A stretch of DNA of 64,000 nucleotides from positions 12,487,501 to 12,551,500 of the forward strand of contig SMMW01000585.1 of the NCBI GenBank assembly GCA_004794655.1, given 5' to 3'. Numbering within the stretch: position 1 is the first letter of the stretch; each line of letters starts with the position of its first letter. Position numbers and translations under genes: made by a program. The notes beneath the pieces were generated by a model that saw nothing but the letters and a program-made list of their open reading frames with translations, was not told the origin of the DNA and made no database searches. Source of the stretch: Marisa cornuarietis. Lineage: Eukaryota; Mollusca; Gastropoda; Architaenioglossa; Ampullariidae. Of the stretch, positions 13,301-21,951 are shown in pieces.

Positions 13301-13602
13301 ACTGGGATCGCATATTGTGCTATCGTTTCGTCTATTAATTTGTTTACTTCATTGACATAGACGGTATCATGAAGCAAAGAGCAGTTAAATTTCCAAAAGG
13401 TTCTATTTTTCTCATTCTTGGTTAGCTTTAGGTTAAGTGTAATAATAGAGTGATCTGTTCTATAACCACTAAGTATATCCGCACTGGCCACCCAGTCTAT
13501 TAGTGCTTCGTTTACTAGGAAAAAGTCCAGCCTACTTAACTGTGTAGGGGTCGATCTACGCCAAGTGTATTTTTTACAGTCAGGGTTTAATTCTCTCCAC
13601 AC
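10360..13602 (-). CDS. LINE ORF2, reverse transcriptase half
   Basis: This 1080-codon frame is the larger part of ORF2p, which nicks the target and reverse-transcribes the element RNA. It opens with the end of the endonuclease domain (SRLDFFLV, then the catalytic-type TDHS). RT blocks follow: GKSPGTDGFPAEF, the WRPITLLN block, LSLDFEKAFDSVDW with a catalytic Asp, RGCRQGDPISPYLF, and QFADDTQIF carrying the FADD catalytic pair. The C-terminal part has a CTFC...HLFLKC zinc-type motif (CxxC then H-C), as in L1 ORF2p. There are no internal stops. The listed start is a GTG created by the frame break, not a true initiation site: the frame is the continuation of the 13604-14149 frame after a one-base shift. 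Activity of the copy therefore depends on whether that shift is real. Confidence 0.93.
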   Translation of the reverse strand: MWRELNPDCKKYTWRRSTPTQLSRLDFFLVNEALIDWVASADILSGYRTDHSIITLNLKLTKNEKNRTFWKFNCSLLHDTVYVNEVNKLIDETIAQYAIPVYIKEKLNQIPYDQIQFTISDQTFLEVLLMLIRGKTIAYATMKKKATSVRERILEENINQLESKLQNPEDEKENLSKLKEELTRIRDKRMEGVLIRARARWVADGEKPSKYFCRLENRHYVNKHIAKLVLDDGSVITDDLQIINETKRYYEDLYKQKQATDTEITTLAKKIPKLHRQEAEKLEGEINLVEATNALKNMKNGKSPGTDGFPAEFFKFFWKKIGNFIVKAINEGFHKGEMSPSHKEGIITCIPKGDKPREYLKNWRPITLLNVVYKIGSCCIAKRIKSVLPNIIHPDQTGFIPNRYIGDNIRLTYDIIDYLNTNKQPGLLLSLDFEKAFDSVDWKFMHKVMHLFGFGPDILKWIQAFYSNIKSAVLINGKVSSWFTIQRGCRQGDPISPYLFILCAEILGIMTRTDTHISGIEINHVEHKISQFADDTQIFLKGDQTSFEKILGVVDTFGKASGLKINYDKTEAIWLGSLKNSSIKFMPELNIKWNPPSFKILGIWLTNNLKNLQKINYENKFEEILYLMKTWMKRILTPIGRIAILKSVILSKLTYLWLLLPNPPDYLINKLQSLIYVFVWNKKPDKISRKTSTKCIANGGLGIPDMSSSILALKLSWIRKLKFSEHRWTNIIQTVLPEINYLEQLGSELPYKRVNLFWKEVLLSYRSFKNKVKIETADKLLAEPLFYNADIKIDGKPFIYKDWLAKNIFSIRDLLDEKGRFLTYEYFKQLHQLNTNFLEFLSCVEAVKKYLKHKNVPIEENIKTELQFSVKLILSQRKGSKPYYNILNDNEYVPNCCQKWTKKLQSKLDFKRIFLKISKIQEIKYKWFQVRLVHRVLATNIILKEMKVLNDNLCTFCNQEKETIEHLFLKCNLVQEFWEALEKRINNNCKHVNDFKFTTTLILFGYSENTQTDKIMDSIIILAKFYIYKSRFSTRILNIYNFLQELHRQMKVERHIALSNMELATFDQQWEPYRNLFTPW

Positions 13603-13603
13603 A

Positions 13604-14149
13604 TCACTGTTCCAATTTATCCATTAGTGATAAAACCTCTGCCTGAGAGCGTGGATTATTTATGTGTTTATAATTATAGTAGTCAAGACAAGGTCTTAAA
13701 ACTAAATTCCAGTCTCCAGCTAAAATACAATGCGGAATTTTACTCTCTGTAATGTAATTTTCTAATTCTTTGTAGAATGTTGGATTGTCTTTGTTGGGTC
13801 CATAGATATTAGCCAGAAGGATATCTCTATTTTCTATCTTTACCGTGATTATAATATAGTTTCCACATATATCTTTATGGACTTTCTTGACTTTAAATTC
13901 AAAATTATTATTAAATAAAATGGCCACTCCTCTAGAAGAGGTATTATTAGATGCAAAGTAACATTCGTACCCCCATTCAACTCTGACTTGTTGTTCAATT
14001 CTTTGATCGAAATGAGTATCCTGTAAAAAGTATATGCTATAATGTTTTCCACGTAGGAAGTGAAGAACATCACGTCTTTTCCTAGCATCGCCTAGCCCCT
14101 GACAGTTAAGTGATGCTATGGTTAGAGATTCTGGGTTCAGTGGGTACAT
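13604..14149 (-). CDS. LINE ORF2, endonuclease half (frameshifted at its 3' end)
   Basis: The N-terminal apurinic/apyrimidinic-type endonuclease of ORF2p, starting at ATG 14149. Conserved blocks are IASLNCQGLG near residue 12, FLQDTHF near residue 42 (Asp where the family often has Glu), a glycine-rich SRGVAILFN, LLANIYGPN, and AGDWN with the catalytic Asp-Asn. The frame ends in TGA at 13604-13606, inside the endonuclease; the remaining blocks continue in the next frame from 13602. The break lies between about 13604 and 13620 and amounts to one extra base. It could be a mutation or an assembly error. The ATG directly abuts a TAA ending the frame upstream. Confidence 0.92.
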   Translation of the reverse strand: MYPLNPESLTIASLNCQGLGDARKRRDVLHFLRGKHYSIYFLQDTHFDQRIEQQVRVEWGYECYFASNNTSSRGVAILFNNNFEFKVKKVHKDICGNYIIITVKIENRDILLANIYGPNKDNPTFYKELENYITESKIPHCILAGDWNLVLRPCLDYYNYKHINNPRSQAEVLSLMDKLEQ

Positions 14150-15095
14150 TTAATATAAAGGAGGAAGTAGAACATCACTGTACACTAGCCTATACGCAAT
14201 AGAACAATATTTACACTTACTGTATAACAGTATTTTACAATGTAGTGTCATTAAAGTAGCATAGCGGGGCACCAAGCTTAGATTGATACTGGTGTTCAAA
14301 ACTTCCATTACTGCTGCAGATTTAAAAAAGGCATTCAGGCATAAATTCACACACACCATGCATTCAGGGCAAGACAGAAAAGAAAGAAAGACAGAGATAA
14401 AAACAAAACAAAACAAGAAAAAGCTAAGTATTTTGGAGGTATGAACTGCTCACTAGGAGGTGTCTACCCAAAACGCCGAGACAAAAAAAAAAAAAAAAAA
14501 AAACCTTGTCAAAACAGCGGCTAGCTTTGACAAAAATATGAATGGAATACAAATGTAAAAAGAGAGCTATCATAAAAAGAATTCTACCTATGTACTATAT
14601 GTTATGTTATATATACCCAAGCTACTGTTACACACACATACACAAACTAAGATCAGAGGTAGATAAGCAAAACCTACCCACTTATAAATAGTTAAGTCCG
14701 CAGGAACAGTCGGAAGTCCCGATGTCTGAATAAGTGACTTTTCATACTGTCAATGCGCGAGTGAGGACAAATGGTAACTGGCGAGAGCGTTCTCCAGCTT
14801 AGGTCTGTATTTACCGGCGGATCTTCGGCCAGAGGGTTCCGGACACGGTCCACATCTGTCACGCTAAATGTTGAGAGCACCAAGGTCTGCCGCATCCCCC
14901 TGCACACCATGCGACCCTACCACTCTTGACGGTATCGAATATTAACACAAATGAAGGTGCAGGAACATCCGTATCGATAAGATCACCGTCCCCATGCCCT
15001 TTAAAAAAAAAAAAAAACACACAGTAAACTTGCTTGTCGGATAACATCATGGTCTGCCAGGGTCTCAGTACGTCACCAGTTGTGAGATCAATAAC
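14150..15095 (-). other. LINE inter-ORF spacer
   Basis: A 946-bp gap between ORF1 and ORF2, long for an L1-type element. It contains a 21-A run (14483-14503) and a T-rich patch in the element sense. An 88-codon open frame (14416-14150) ends TAA immediately before the ORF2 ATG; it is hydrophobic and Cys-rich, resembles no domain I know, and may be chance. Confidence 0.6.
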
Positions 15096-16070
15096 TCAGG
15101 ATACTCCCGATGAGGATGTGGATGGAAGCGACATTAAATCAGTCAAAGACTGAATTTCTCGAATCCTGTGGTCCGTTGATGATTTTACGAGAATTTTCCC
15201 GTTTTTTGACCACACGTCGGTCACACTAGGGTGGTCGCGGGCACGGGCTAGCAGTGCGTATCGTTGCTTTGTTAGGTCCTCGGTAATGATTATCCTTGTG
15301 CCCTTCAATTTCCTTCTGTTTTGGATCACCATTTCGGTGACCTTTCTCGACAGAAAACGAGCGATCACTGGCCTTGGTTTAGTTTCACCCTCATTGCTCC
15401 TGCTCGGTTTTTTTCCCAGTCTATGCACCACTTCGATGTCGTTTGGCCGTATTTGGTCCAGGCCAAGTTTGTTATTGAGAATTTTTAGAACCTGTGCCTG
15501 ACACGTTTCTGTGGTCTCTTTGTCTGCTTCAGGCACCCCAAAAATCCTGACGTTATTACGTCTTGTAAATTGTTCTAGACTGTCTGTCCTGCTTTGGGCT
15601 GTTGTCGCTTGTAGCTTGGCTTCTTCCACTACTCGCTTCAGTTCACAGTTCTCAGCTCTTGATTGTTCCAGCTCTTTTTTAATTGAGTCGTTTTCTTGTC
15701 TTAATTCGAATACCACTCCTTTTAGTTCATCCACATCTTGAACTAGCTTATCCAGAGAGTTTATGATTTCTCCGAGTCTCCTCCATACGTCCGATAATGA
15801 AATGTCACCCTCCACCGACTCCCTCGTACTCACCGAGGCTTGAAGTGCAGACACGGCAACTGCGGCCGACGCCATTTTGCCGGTGACTGGAAAAATATCG
15901 CAAATTGAGGGAGTCGACTGATTTCTTTGTGATCTGCGAGGCTGAGACAAGGGGTGTCTCTCTCTACCACCAAGATCAGCAACAGGTGTAGTACTGCCGG
16001 CCGACTGATTTAAACCACGTTGTACCGGCTGAATTTTTGCTGGCTTCTTTCCCTTATTGTCCTTGACCAT
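15096..16070 (-). CDS. LINE ORF1 protein (L1 ORF1p-like RNA-binding protein)
   Basis: An intact 324-residue frame from ATG 16070 to stop 15096. ORF1p coats the element RNA as a trimer and acts as a nucleic-acid chaperone. Residues 1-65 are basic, Ser/Pro-rich and probably disordered. A heptad-like coiled coil spans about 90-165 (many Leu/Val with E/K/R). An RRM-like core follows (RRNNVRIFGVPE near 170, then EVVHRLGK and RPVIARFLSRK). A C-terminal domain comes next (KGTRIIITEDLTKQRYALLA, then SKNGKILVKS). This order matches the L1 ORF1 (transposase 22) family at its usual length. No CCHC knuckle was seen, unlike ORF1 of some Tx1 elements. A second Met at MASAAVAVSAL, near residue 66, is a possible alternative start. 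No frame breaks were seen. Confidence 0.9.
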   Translation of the reverse strand: MVKDNKGKKPAKIQPVQRGLNQSAGSTTPVADLGGRERHPLSQPRRSQRNQSTPSICDIFPVTGKMASAAVAVSALQASVSTRESVEGDISLSDVWRRLGEIINSLDKLVQDVDELKGVVFELRQENDSIKKELEQSRAENCELKRVVEEAKLQATTAQSRTDSLEQFTRRNNVRIFGVPEADKETTETCQAQVLKILNNKLGLDQIRPNDIEVVHRLGKKPSRSNEGETKPRPVIARFLSRKVTEMVIQNRRKLKGTRIIITEDLTKQRYALLARARDHPSVTDVWSKNGKILVKSSTDHRIREIQSLTDLMSLPSTSSSGVS

Positions 16071-16292
16071 GTTGATCCCTGTTATGGGTTTTCCTGCATT
16101 CTACCGAATTTTAAATCAAAAGCACTTTTTAAGAATAATAGATCCCATGGTAGATAGGCAGACACCTCCAACTGGAAACACTAGGTGCACACAAAGAACA
16201 TTTTGCGTGGTAAAAATACAAAAAATTCAGCAAATTACCCACGACAAGAAAATGTTGCGCACTCCTGTGTCTGAGTACAGTTCACCTCCCCC
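16071..16292 (-). other. LINE 5'UTR / internal promoter region
   Basis: A 222-bp leader between the 5' end of the element (it begins GGGGGAGGTGAACTG in the element sense) and the ORF1 ATG. LINEs carry an internal promoter in this position. I see no clear element beyond the G-rich start. The match of the flanking target duplication to this edge suggests the copy is not 5'-truncated. Confidence 0.65.
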
Positions 16293-16306
16293 GTCTTTGA
16301 ATAATT
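16293..16306. repeat. Target-site duplication, L1-like LINE (5' side)
   Basis: gtctttgaataatt, identical to 9476-9489. It marks the 5' border of the LINE. Confidence 0.93.
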
Positions 16307-16432
16307 CGTCTCCAGACCAGGATAATCCTTTTATATTTATTATTATTGATAATAAATCTGTTGATGATTATAATGTGTAGATAATTATACCGTATAATAA
16401 ATACACATAATGATATAAATGAGTGTAAATTA

Positions 16433-16434
<2 letters not shown>

Positions 16435-16507
<73 letters not shown>
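16435..16507. repeat. (GT)n microsatellite
   Basis: An uninterrupted GT run of just over 70 bp. Confidence 0.97.
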
Positions 16508-16511
<4 letters not shown>

Positions 16512-17623
16512 TTCCGTGTTTCACCAAAGCACTTTCTCCACCAGTCTAATATGTCAGCCTAATATACAGTAATGCTCTCCATCATTATTCTAAACTCGTT
16601 CTGCTATCATGTTTTTCCCATTGAATCAGAGTTCGTTCTCTTAATTTCCCTACAACACCAGCACCAGCAGTGACGGAAGAACAACACCAATTTGGCTCCG
16701 GACAGTCCTGAAAGTACCCGCCCCTGACAGGTGGATATCCTCAGCCCTAACTGAATCATAATTAACAAGAGCCGCTACTTGAGCCGAGTAGGTTGGTCTT
16801 GATGCTCGAGTCAGGTGTAGAGAACATGTGTAATTATAATGCCAGGCTCGAGAAAATAAGCCTTCGCTAGTCCTCTTTATCTAGACGAAAACACTGAACA
16901 CCACGGGCAGCCAGGTTTTAATGTGCGGACTGGTTCTGTGTGGCATTTGGGACCCTGTGTGGCAGCTCGAACTACAGCAGCAGGTGCGAGACGATCGTAA
17001 ATGGGGGAGAAATGTTGGCCCCCAACCGGAAGTTGGGTCACGCTGACCTCGTTTTGATGGGATCACTTGAAGTGCAGGTAGCTCGCCAACTGGGAAAATT
17101 ATTCGAGCTTGAAATTACCATTTTCTCTCTCCCTTGATGCTTGCCTGACTATGCGACACGTGTATATATGTGTGTATGCATGTAATGTTGCTAAAAACAT
17201 GCTTCTCTGTTTTGCAGCTATAGTGTCTTCTTGGACAAGAAATATTTCAGGGCACGTCATCGAGTTCGAATCGAATCTAAACTAAGACACCATGTCCACC
17301 GACTAGAGCAGACGACATAAAAAATTAACTCGATGCCCTCTTACACGTGTCTGAGGGTACGATGGACATGTCTCTGACCTCCTGTAACCAGTCCAGCAGT
17401 GCCAAGACAACATTTTTGCGCAAATGCGATGTTTCTATGAAGTGGAAAGTTTCGGGGCAAAATCTTCGTGGAGTTAGTTGTCTGCTCATTGTACATTATT
17501 TTTTTTAAATATTTATATATATTTATTTATATATACTTCAACTTTTACACTGGAAGATGTCAGCAGACGGCAGATTGTGCCGGGCTAAAACGATTTCACG
17601 GAGGCGTCACCAACGCATGTTTC
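16508..17623. other. Non-coding stretch, no gene seen
   Basis: No domain-bearing frame was found. There is an AT-rich patch at 17500-17535. Nothing else was recognised. Confidence 0.5.
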
Positions 17624-17636
17624 TAATGTTTTTATA
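17624..17636. repeat. Target-site duplication of short RTE-like LINE
   Basis: taatgtttttata, repeated exactly at 17914-17926. Confidence 0.8.
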
Positions 17637-17913
17637 AACTTACTTATTTAGTCCTCTTCGTACCTAGGTGGTACATAAGGCAACCACTAGAGACCTTCAC
17701 TTTTGTCTGTCAGTCGCAAGTTTGGTTATGTCGTTCCAGGTTAGTTTCTGTTCTTTGAGTTCTTTCTCCACTGACCGTCGCCATGCTTCTTTTGGCCGGC
17801 CACGTTTCCTCTTGACATCCGCTGTCCAGTGAAGGGCTATTTTGGGAGATGCCTCTGGTTTCATGCTGCACACATGTCCGAGCCATCTCCATCTTCTTTT
17901 TTAATTATGGTTG
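17637..17913 (-). mobile_element. 5'-truncated RTE-like LINE 3' end
   Basis: A 277-bp minus-strand fragment flanked by a 13-bp duplication. Read on the minus strand it encodes the C-terminal tail typical of this LINE group: WRWLGHVCSMKPEASP, KRKRGRPKEAWRRSVEKE, then SLVVALCTT. The same block order occurs in the larger copy near 47430-47670 (WGWIGHTLRKP, GRPRETWRRSV, VVAALC). One internal TGA (near 17695) and a shift near the end break the frame. The 3' tail in the element sense is a short TAAATAAGTA repeat rather than long poly(A), as in RTE-type elements. Confidence 0.8.
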
Positions 17914-17926
17914 TAATGTTTTTATA
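17914..17926. repeat. Target-site duplication of short RTE-like LINE (second copy)
   Basis: taatgtttttata, matching 17624-17636. Confidence 0.8.
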
Positions 17927-19088
17927 TAACCTTTAGCACATTCTTTCTGCAGAAAACTTTGTAGTGGACTCACAGAAACATTATCTACTTACCTTTGATA
18001 TCAGTCTTCTGGTGATCGTCGGTCTCTCAAAAAATCCATTTGTAAAAGTGCTTCATGTGTCATTGAACGGCCTCGAAAATTTGTTTAAACTTCTCGAATT
18101 TATTTAATTTATGCTGTTCTTGTTAGAGAAGACTTATGTAAGAAAACGGCTTTTGCATTATTATTTGGCCTAGTTTCTCCATAAGGACGTTCGCATTTGC
18201 TTGTCTGCGCGTCTGTCTCCTGCACCTTAAGGCGGCAGGATCACCCAGAATGGTTGAAAAAAAAAATTTTCGATAACAGTAAATTAAGATGTGTCATTTT
18301 ATTCATAAATCTTTTCTCTTTCAGAGGGTAAGTTAAACTTTTGCCAGAGCTATGTAGTTTTCTAGATAATTGCATCTACACAGGGTAGGGGTGGCATGTC
18401 AGAATGCTCCAAAATGGTGGAAAATAACATTCAGTCACCTAGCAACATGACACACAAATAATAACCGCTCCCAATATAACTTCTAAATAATAATTACTCC
18501 CTACTTCCGTGCACTTCCACCAAGTTGAAAGCATGGCTTTCGTGATTGCTTTTAGTGACATTTTAATTCAACTTTGGACCGATTATTGTGGCTACAGTTG
18601 TGTGACACTGTAACTATGGCTAATGAATGATACTGTAACTCACGTTAGCTTTAATGTTCAGAAATGTGGTCCTATCTGATCTACAGTGTCAAACGCTCAT
18701 ACAACACTGCTCATACACCACGGACTTGTATTACTGGACTGCTAGCAGACGATTTTTTTTCAGTGAAGTCATAGAACGAGGCTGGTTACGAAATAGCTTC
18801 CGGTTTAGTCACGTTTCAGTTTAACTACTTGTACGAGGCTGGTTACGAAGTAGCTTCCGGTTTATTCACATTCATTGTTAAGGCTCGCCGAGACTAACAG
18901 CGGAGAACTTCGCAAGAGGCTCAGCGTTGGTCTCGGCAGACAGCAATCCACCCTATACACGTCCGTGCATACACTAGTCTTCAGTGTCGAACACTCGTAC
19001 AGCACTGGTCTACGGCGGTGAAAGAAAGATTATCCTCAATTTTCTTTGTTTGTTTTAAAGATGTCCACAGCAGTCTGCTTTGTTCTCA
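17927..19088. other. Non-coding stretch with nested direct repeats
   Basis: No gene was seen. A 32-bp unit (acgaggctggttacgaa then tagcttccggttta) occurs at 18776-18807 and 18833-18864. It is bracketed by a second diverged pair (cagtgtcaaacgctcatac at about 18684 and cagtgtcgaacactcgtac at about 18981), so the segment appears to have duplicated more than once. Confidence 0.6.
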
Positions 19089-19254
19089 ATTCTGGTAAAA
19101 TAAACATCAACTTGTTTCTGTGTTTGTGTTTGCTGTTTTGTCTCTTTTGGCCACGGGTGAATAAAGTGGAGAAATTCTGGTAAAATAAACATCAACTTGT
19201 TTCTGTGTTTGTATTTGCTGTTTCGTCTCTTTTGGCCACGGGTGAATAAAGTGG
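19089..19254. repeat. Tandem duplication, 85-bp period
   Basis: Two adjacent copies of a unit running from attctggtaaaataaacat to cacgggtgaataaagtgg, starting at 19089 and 19174, with only a few substitutions between them. Confidence 0.92.
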
Positions 19255-20024
19255 TTTCTTGTGCCTCAAAGGGCAAGTTGTGAATGAACGAAGGACGAGT
19301 CTACTACTTCTCGCGTGCATCTTCCGGTCTCCCGCCAGACATGGTGTCTGGTGCAACGGGTGAAAAATAAATGTCGGACAGTACCCGCAGGAGTATATAC
19401 CTGCGTTTGCGCATCTGGGCTGCGGCAGGTAAACAGTTGCTGCGTGGAGACGAGAGGAAAAGGTGCAGCACACGGCACGTGCTGCTAACAAGTTGAAGGC
19501 TCGCGGCTCCGAGGTCAAAAGAGGCGAAGGTTCACCTACATGTCATTGCCAGAACATCTTGGCTGCGTTCGCTGCACCAAAGGAAGATGCAATCTCCTCG
19601 TATGCTGTGTTTACAAAGACGCCATCTTAAAGGAAATAAACACACACACACACACCTTGATGAAATGTAGGAGGATAGATAGTGCAACTATAAATAAGCC
19701 TTCTCCGAAATAAGTTGATGAAATTAAAGAGATTTTTGGCGGATTTTTTTTTTATTTATTTCTTTTTGTTGATAAACAGTGTAATCAGTACCCAGTTCAA
19801 GGTGGAGGTGAGAAAAATTATGAATGGAAAGTTAATTATAAACATAAGTGTTTGAGGGCAAAAGGTATTAAAGAGTCTGTCTATCCAGCCGGGTGGATGG
19901 CTGTCTGTCCGTCTGCCTGGATCTCTTTATTTCTTTTCTTGCTTTCGCTGGTCAGTCTCTCTCTTTCTATTGTGTGTGCTCCGTTCTCTCTCTTTTTCTG
20001 CGTTATTCTCGCTCTTCTATTATC

Positions 20025-20315
20025 ACACATGCACACATATGCAAAAACACACATACATACACGCACAAACACACACAAACTTGCACACACACACAAAAAT
20101 GGATACACACAAGCACATTAATATACACCCATACAAACATTGATATACACGCCACTCACCCCCCCACACACACACACACAGATTTCCCTGTTCTCTTTTT
20201 TTCCTCTCTCTCTCTCTCTTTCTCCCTCTCTCTCTCTCTCACAATGTTTTTCTGTTTTTCTTTGTATCCCTCTCTCTTTCTTTCTGGATATTATTCTTTC
20301 TCTCTCTCTCACACA

Positions 20316-20346
<31 letters not shown>

Positions 20347-20350
20347 TTTC
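20025..20350. repeat. CA/CT simple-sequence patch
   Basis: Interrupted CA runs (20025-20110 and 20160-20180), then CT-rich blocks and a pure CA run near 20310-20346. Frames across it are low complexity. Confidence 0.85.
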
Positions 20351-21102
20351 ATGCTAGTGTCTTTGACCCCAGCTGGCATTGAAAAAGCCCACATCGAGCC
20401 CGGAGCATCGTAACGATACGATCTGCATTGTATTGTTACCTCACTCACCAGGTATTTCAAAATTCTCACCTTCTGATTCCTGCCAACTAACATTTTTGTC
20501 CGAATTCACCTTGGTGCAAAACTTATAAACAATATAGTGCAGTAATGCCATAAAAATGTCCCGTACCAAAAAATGTTGGCTTCTTATCCTTGCATTCTGC
20601 TCTAAGGAATGAACAATATTTTATCTTTGTATTCACGCAGAACCTCGTGTGGCTGACATTGTGTCGCAATTGTACAGGGCGGCACTCTACCGGAGTCTAG
20701 TCCATGTTTTTATTAGAATTTTTTTCAGAGTTGGACTAGTTTTGAGAAAATATAACATCTGACATCAATTTTTTTTAAATCAACCAGCCAACCCGAAAAC
20801 AAACTAAAAGAAAAACCAAAAAAATAAAAACCTAATAAAATCACAAATTGAAAAACCAAAATCAATGGACTACTATAACTAATGGACTAATACTAGAACG
20901 AGTTAAGAAATATAATGATGAGGCTCGATGGCAGGTCGGCATAAATGAGAGGAGAGAGACGGAACGAAGTGTTCGTGAAATATTTTACTGTGACATTTTT
21001 CTCAGTTGAACAGTTACAATTCGGTATAAAATTTCTTTCCTAAATGTCCTAAAGCGAACACACTTTGTTGATTATGTGGTTATATGAGGATGTGTCGTGA
21101 AG

Positions 21103-21194
<92 letters not shown>

Positions 21195-21195
21195 T
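21103..21195. repeat. (GAT)n trinucleotide tract
   Basis: About 30 GAT units, read as poly-Ser on the minus strand. Not coding. Confidence 0.96.
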
Positions 21196-21447
21196 AGCAC
21201 AGCATTTTAGGCTGAAAGTGTGCTCAGATTTGAAGAAGAAGAAAAAGCGCGTTGATGAAAAATAACAGTAACTCGGAGATGGTGATGGAAAATGGATGTT
21301 TAACAACATTACTATCAAAAATCCATCGAAAATCAACGTTAATCACCTAAACACAAGTCATGCATGTCAGGCAAACAAGATGATACATTAAATTACACAA
21401 ATAATAATTAGAAATGACAGTTACAGGAAAGATATTTACAAAGAAGA

Positions 21448-21453
21448 TTTATT
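21448..21453 (-). promoter_or_regulatory. Candidate polyadenylation signal, fibrinogen-domain gene
   Basis: TTTATT on the plus strand reads AATAAA about 500 bases downstream of the stop at 21952. It is plausible by position only; other AT-rich hexamers are nearby. Confidence 0.3.
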
Positions 21454-21951
21454 CTAAACAGATGTTTGTCTAACACTTGAAAGCTTCCAGAGACTTTACA
21501 CAGCGGATCGGGAAGGCAAAGAAATTCTAGAGCTTGGATGCACCATAAACTAAAAATAATTACATGAAAGTATTCTTTTGAAAGTCCAGATGTAGTGATG
21601 TATCCAGCGACGTGTCCAATTAAGATGGATCCTTAGGCTGTTTTCCCCACAATAACATCAACGGAGAAAACTTAAAAAAAAAAAACACAACACTTTATAA
21701 CTTGTGGCCAATTGTCAAAGCGACTGTCAGGATTTTCTTTCCACAATCGAACGTTTTGCTCATCATTGCAGAAAGGTGAGGTACTGTAGATAAATTATCG
21801 ATTCTCAAGTCTCTATAAATTTTGTTATCTATAACTGCTGTATTCTGTCATCTATGTTACTGAATGTCACAACCGGAATTATATTGTTATTAAAACTATT
21901 TAAAGAACATAACTATCTTGAACATAACAATGAGGGGGTTTCGATCCCCAG

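Larger units (their letters stand above)
9490..16292 (-). mobile_element. Near-intact L1/Tx1-like non-LTR retrotransposon
   Basis: A 6.8-kb LINE inserted in minus orientation. In element order it has a 5'UTR (16292-16071), ORF1 (16070-15096), an inter-ORF spacer (15095-14150), ORF2 endonuclease (14149-13604), ORF2 reverse transcriptase and C-terminal region (13602-10360), a 3'UTR (10359-9521) and a poly(A) tail read as poly(T) at 9490-9520. Both sides carry the same perfect 14-bp target duplication, so the borders are well fixed. The only coding break seen is one frameshift in ORF2. The family call rests on the apurinic-type endonuclease, an RT of L1 style, a coiled-coil ORF1 with the L1 RNA-binding fold, and a poly(A) tail. 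L1 versus Tx1 needs a phylogeny. Confidence 0.93.
19255..21951. other. Region downstream of the fibrinogen-domain gene
   Basis: No gene is supportable. It contains a CA/CT-rich patch at 20025-20350, an A-rich patch near 20800-20850 and the GAT tract at 21103-21195. The part nearest 21951 is expected to be 3'UTR of the minus-strand fibrinogen-domain gene. Confidence 0.5.

Noticed and set aside
21930..21948. T-arm-like gggggtttcgatccccagc, considered as a tRNA gene
   Set aside because: No acceptor stem, D arm or anticodon arm could be folded around it.
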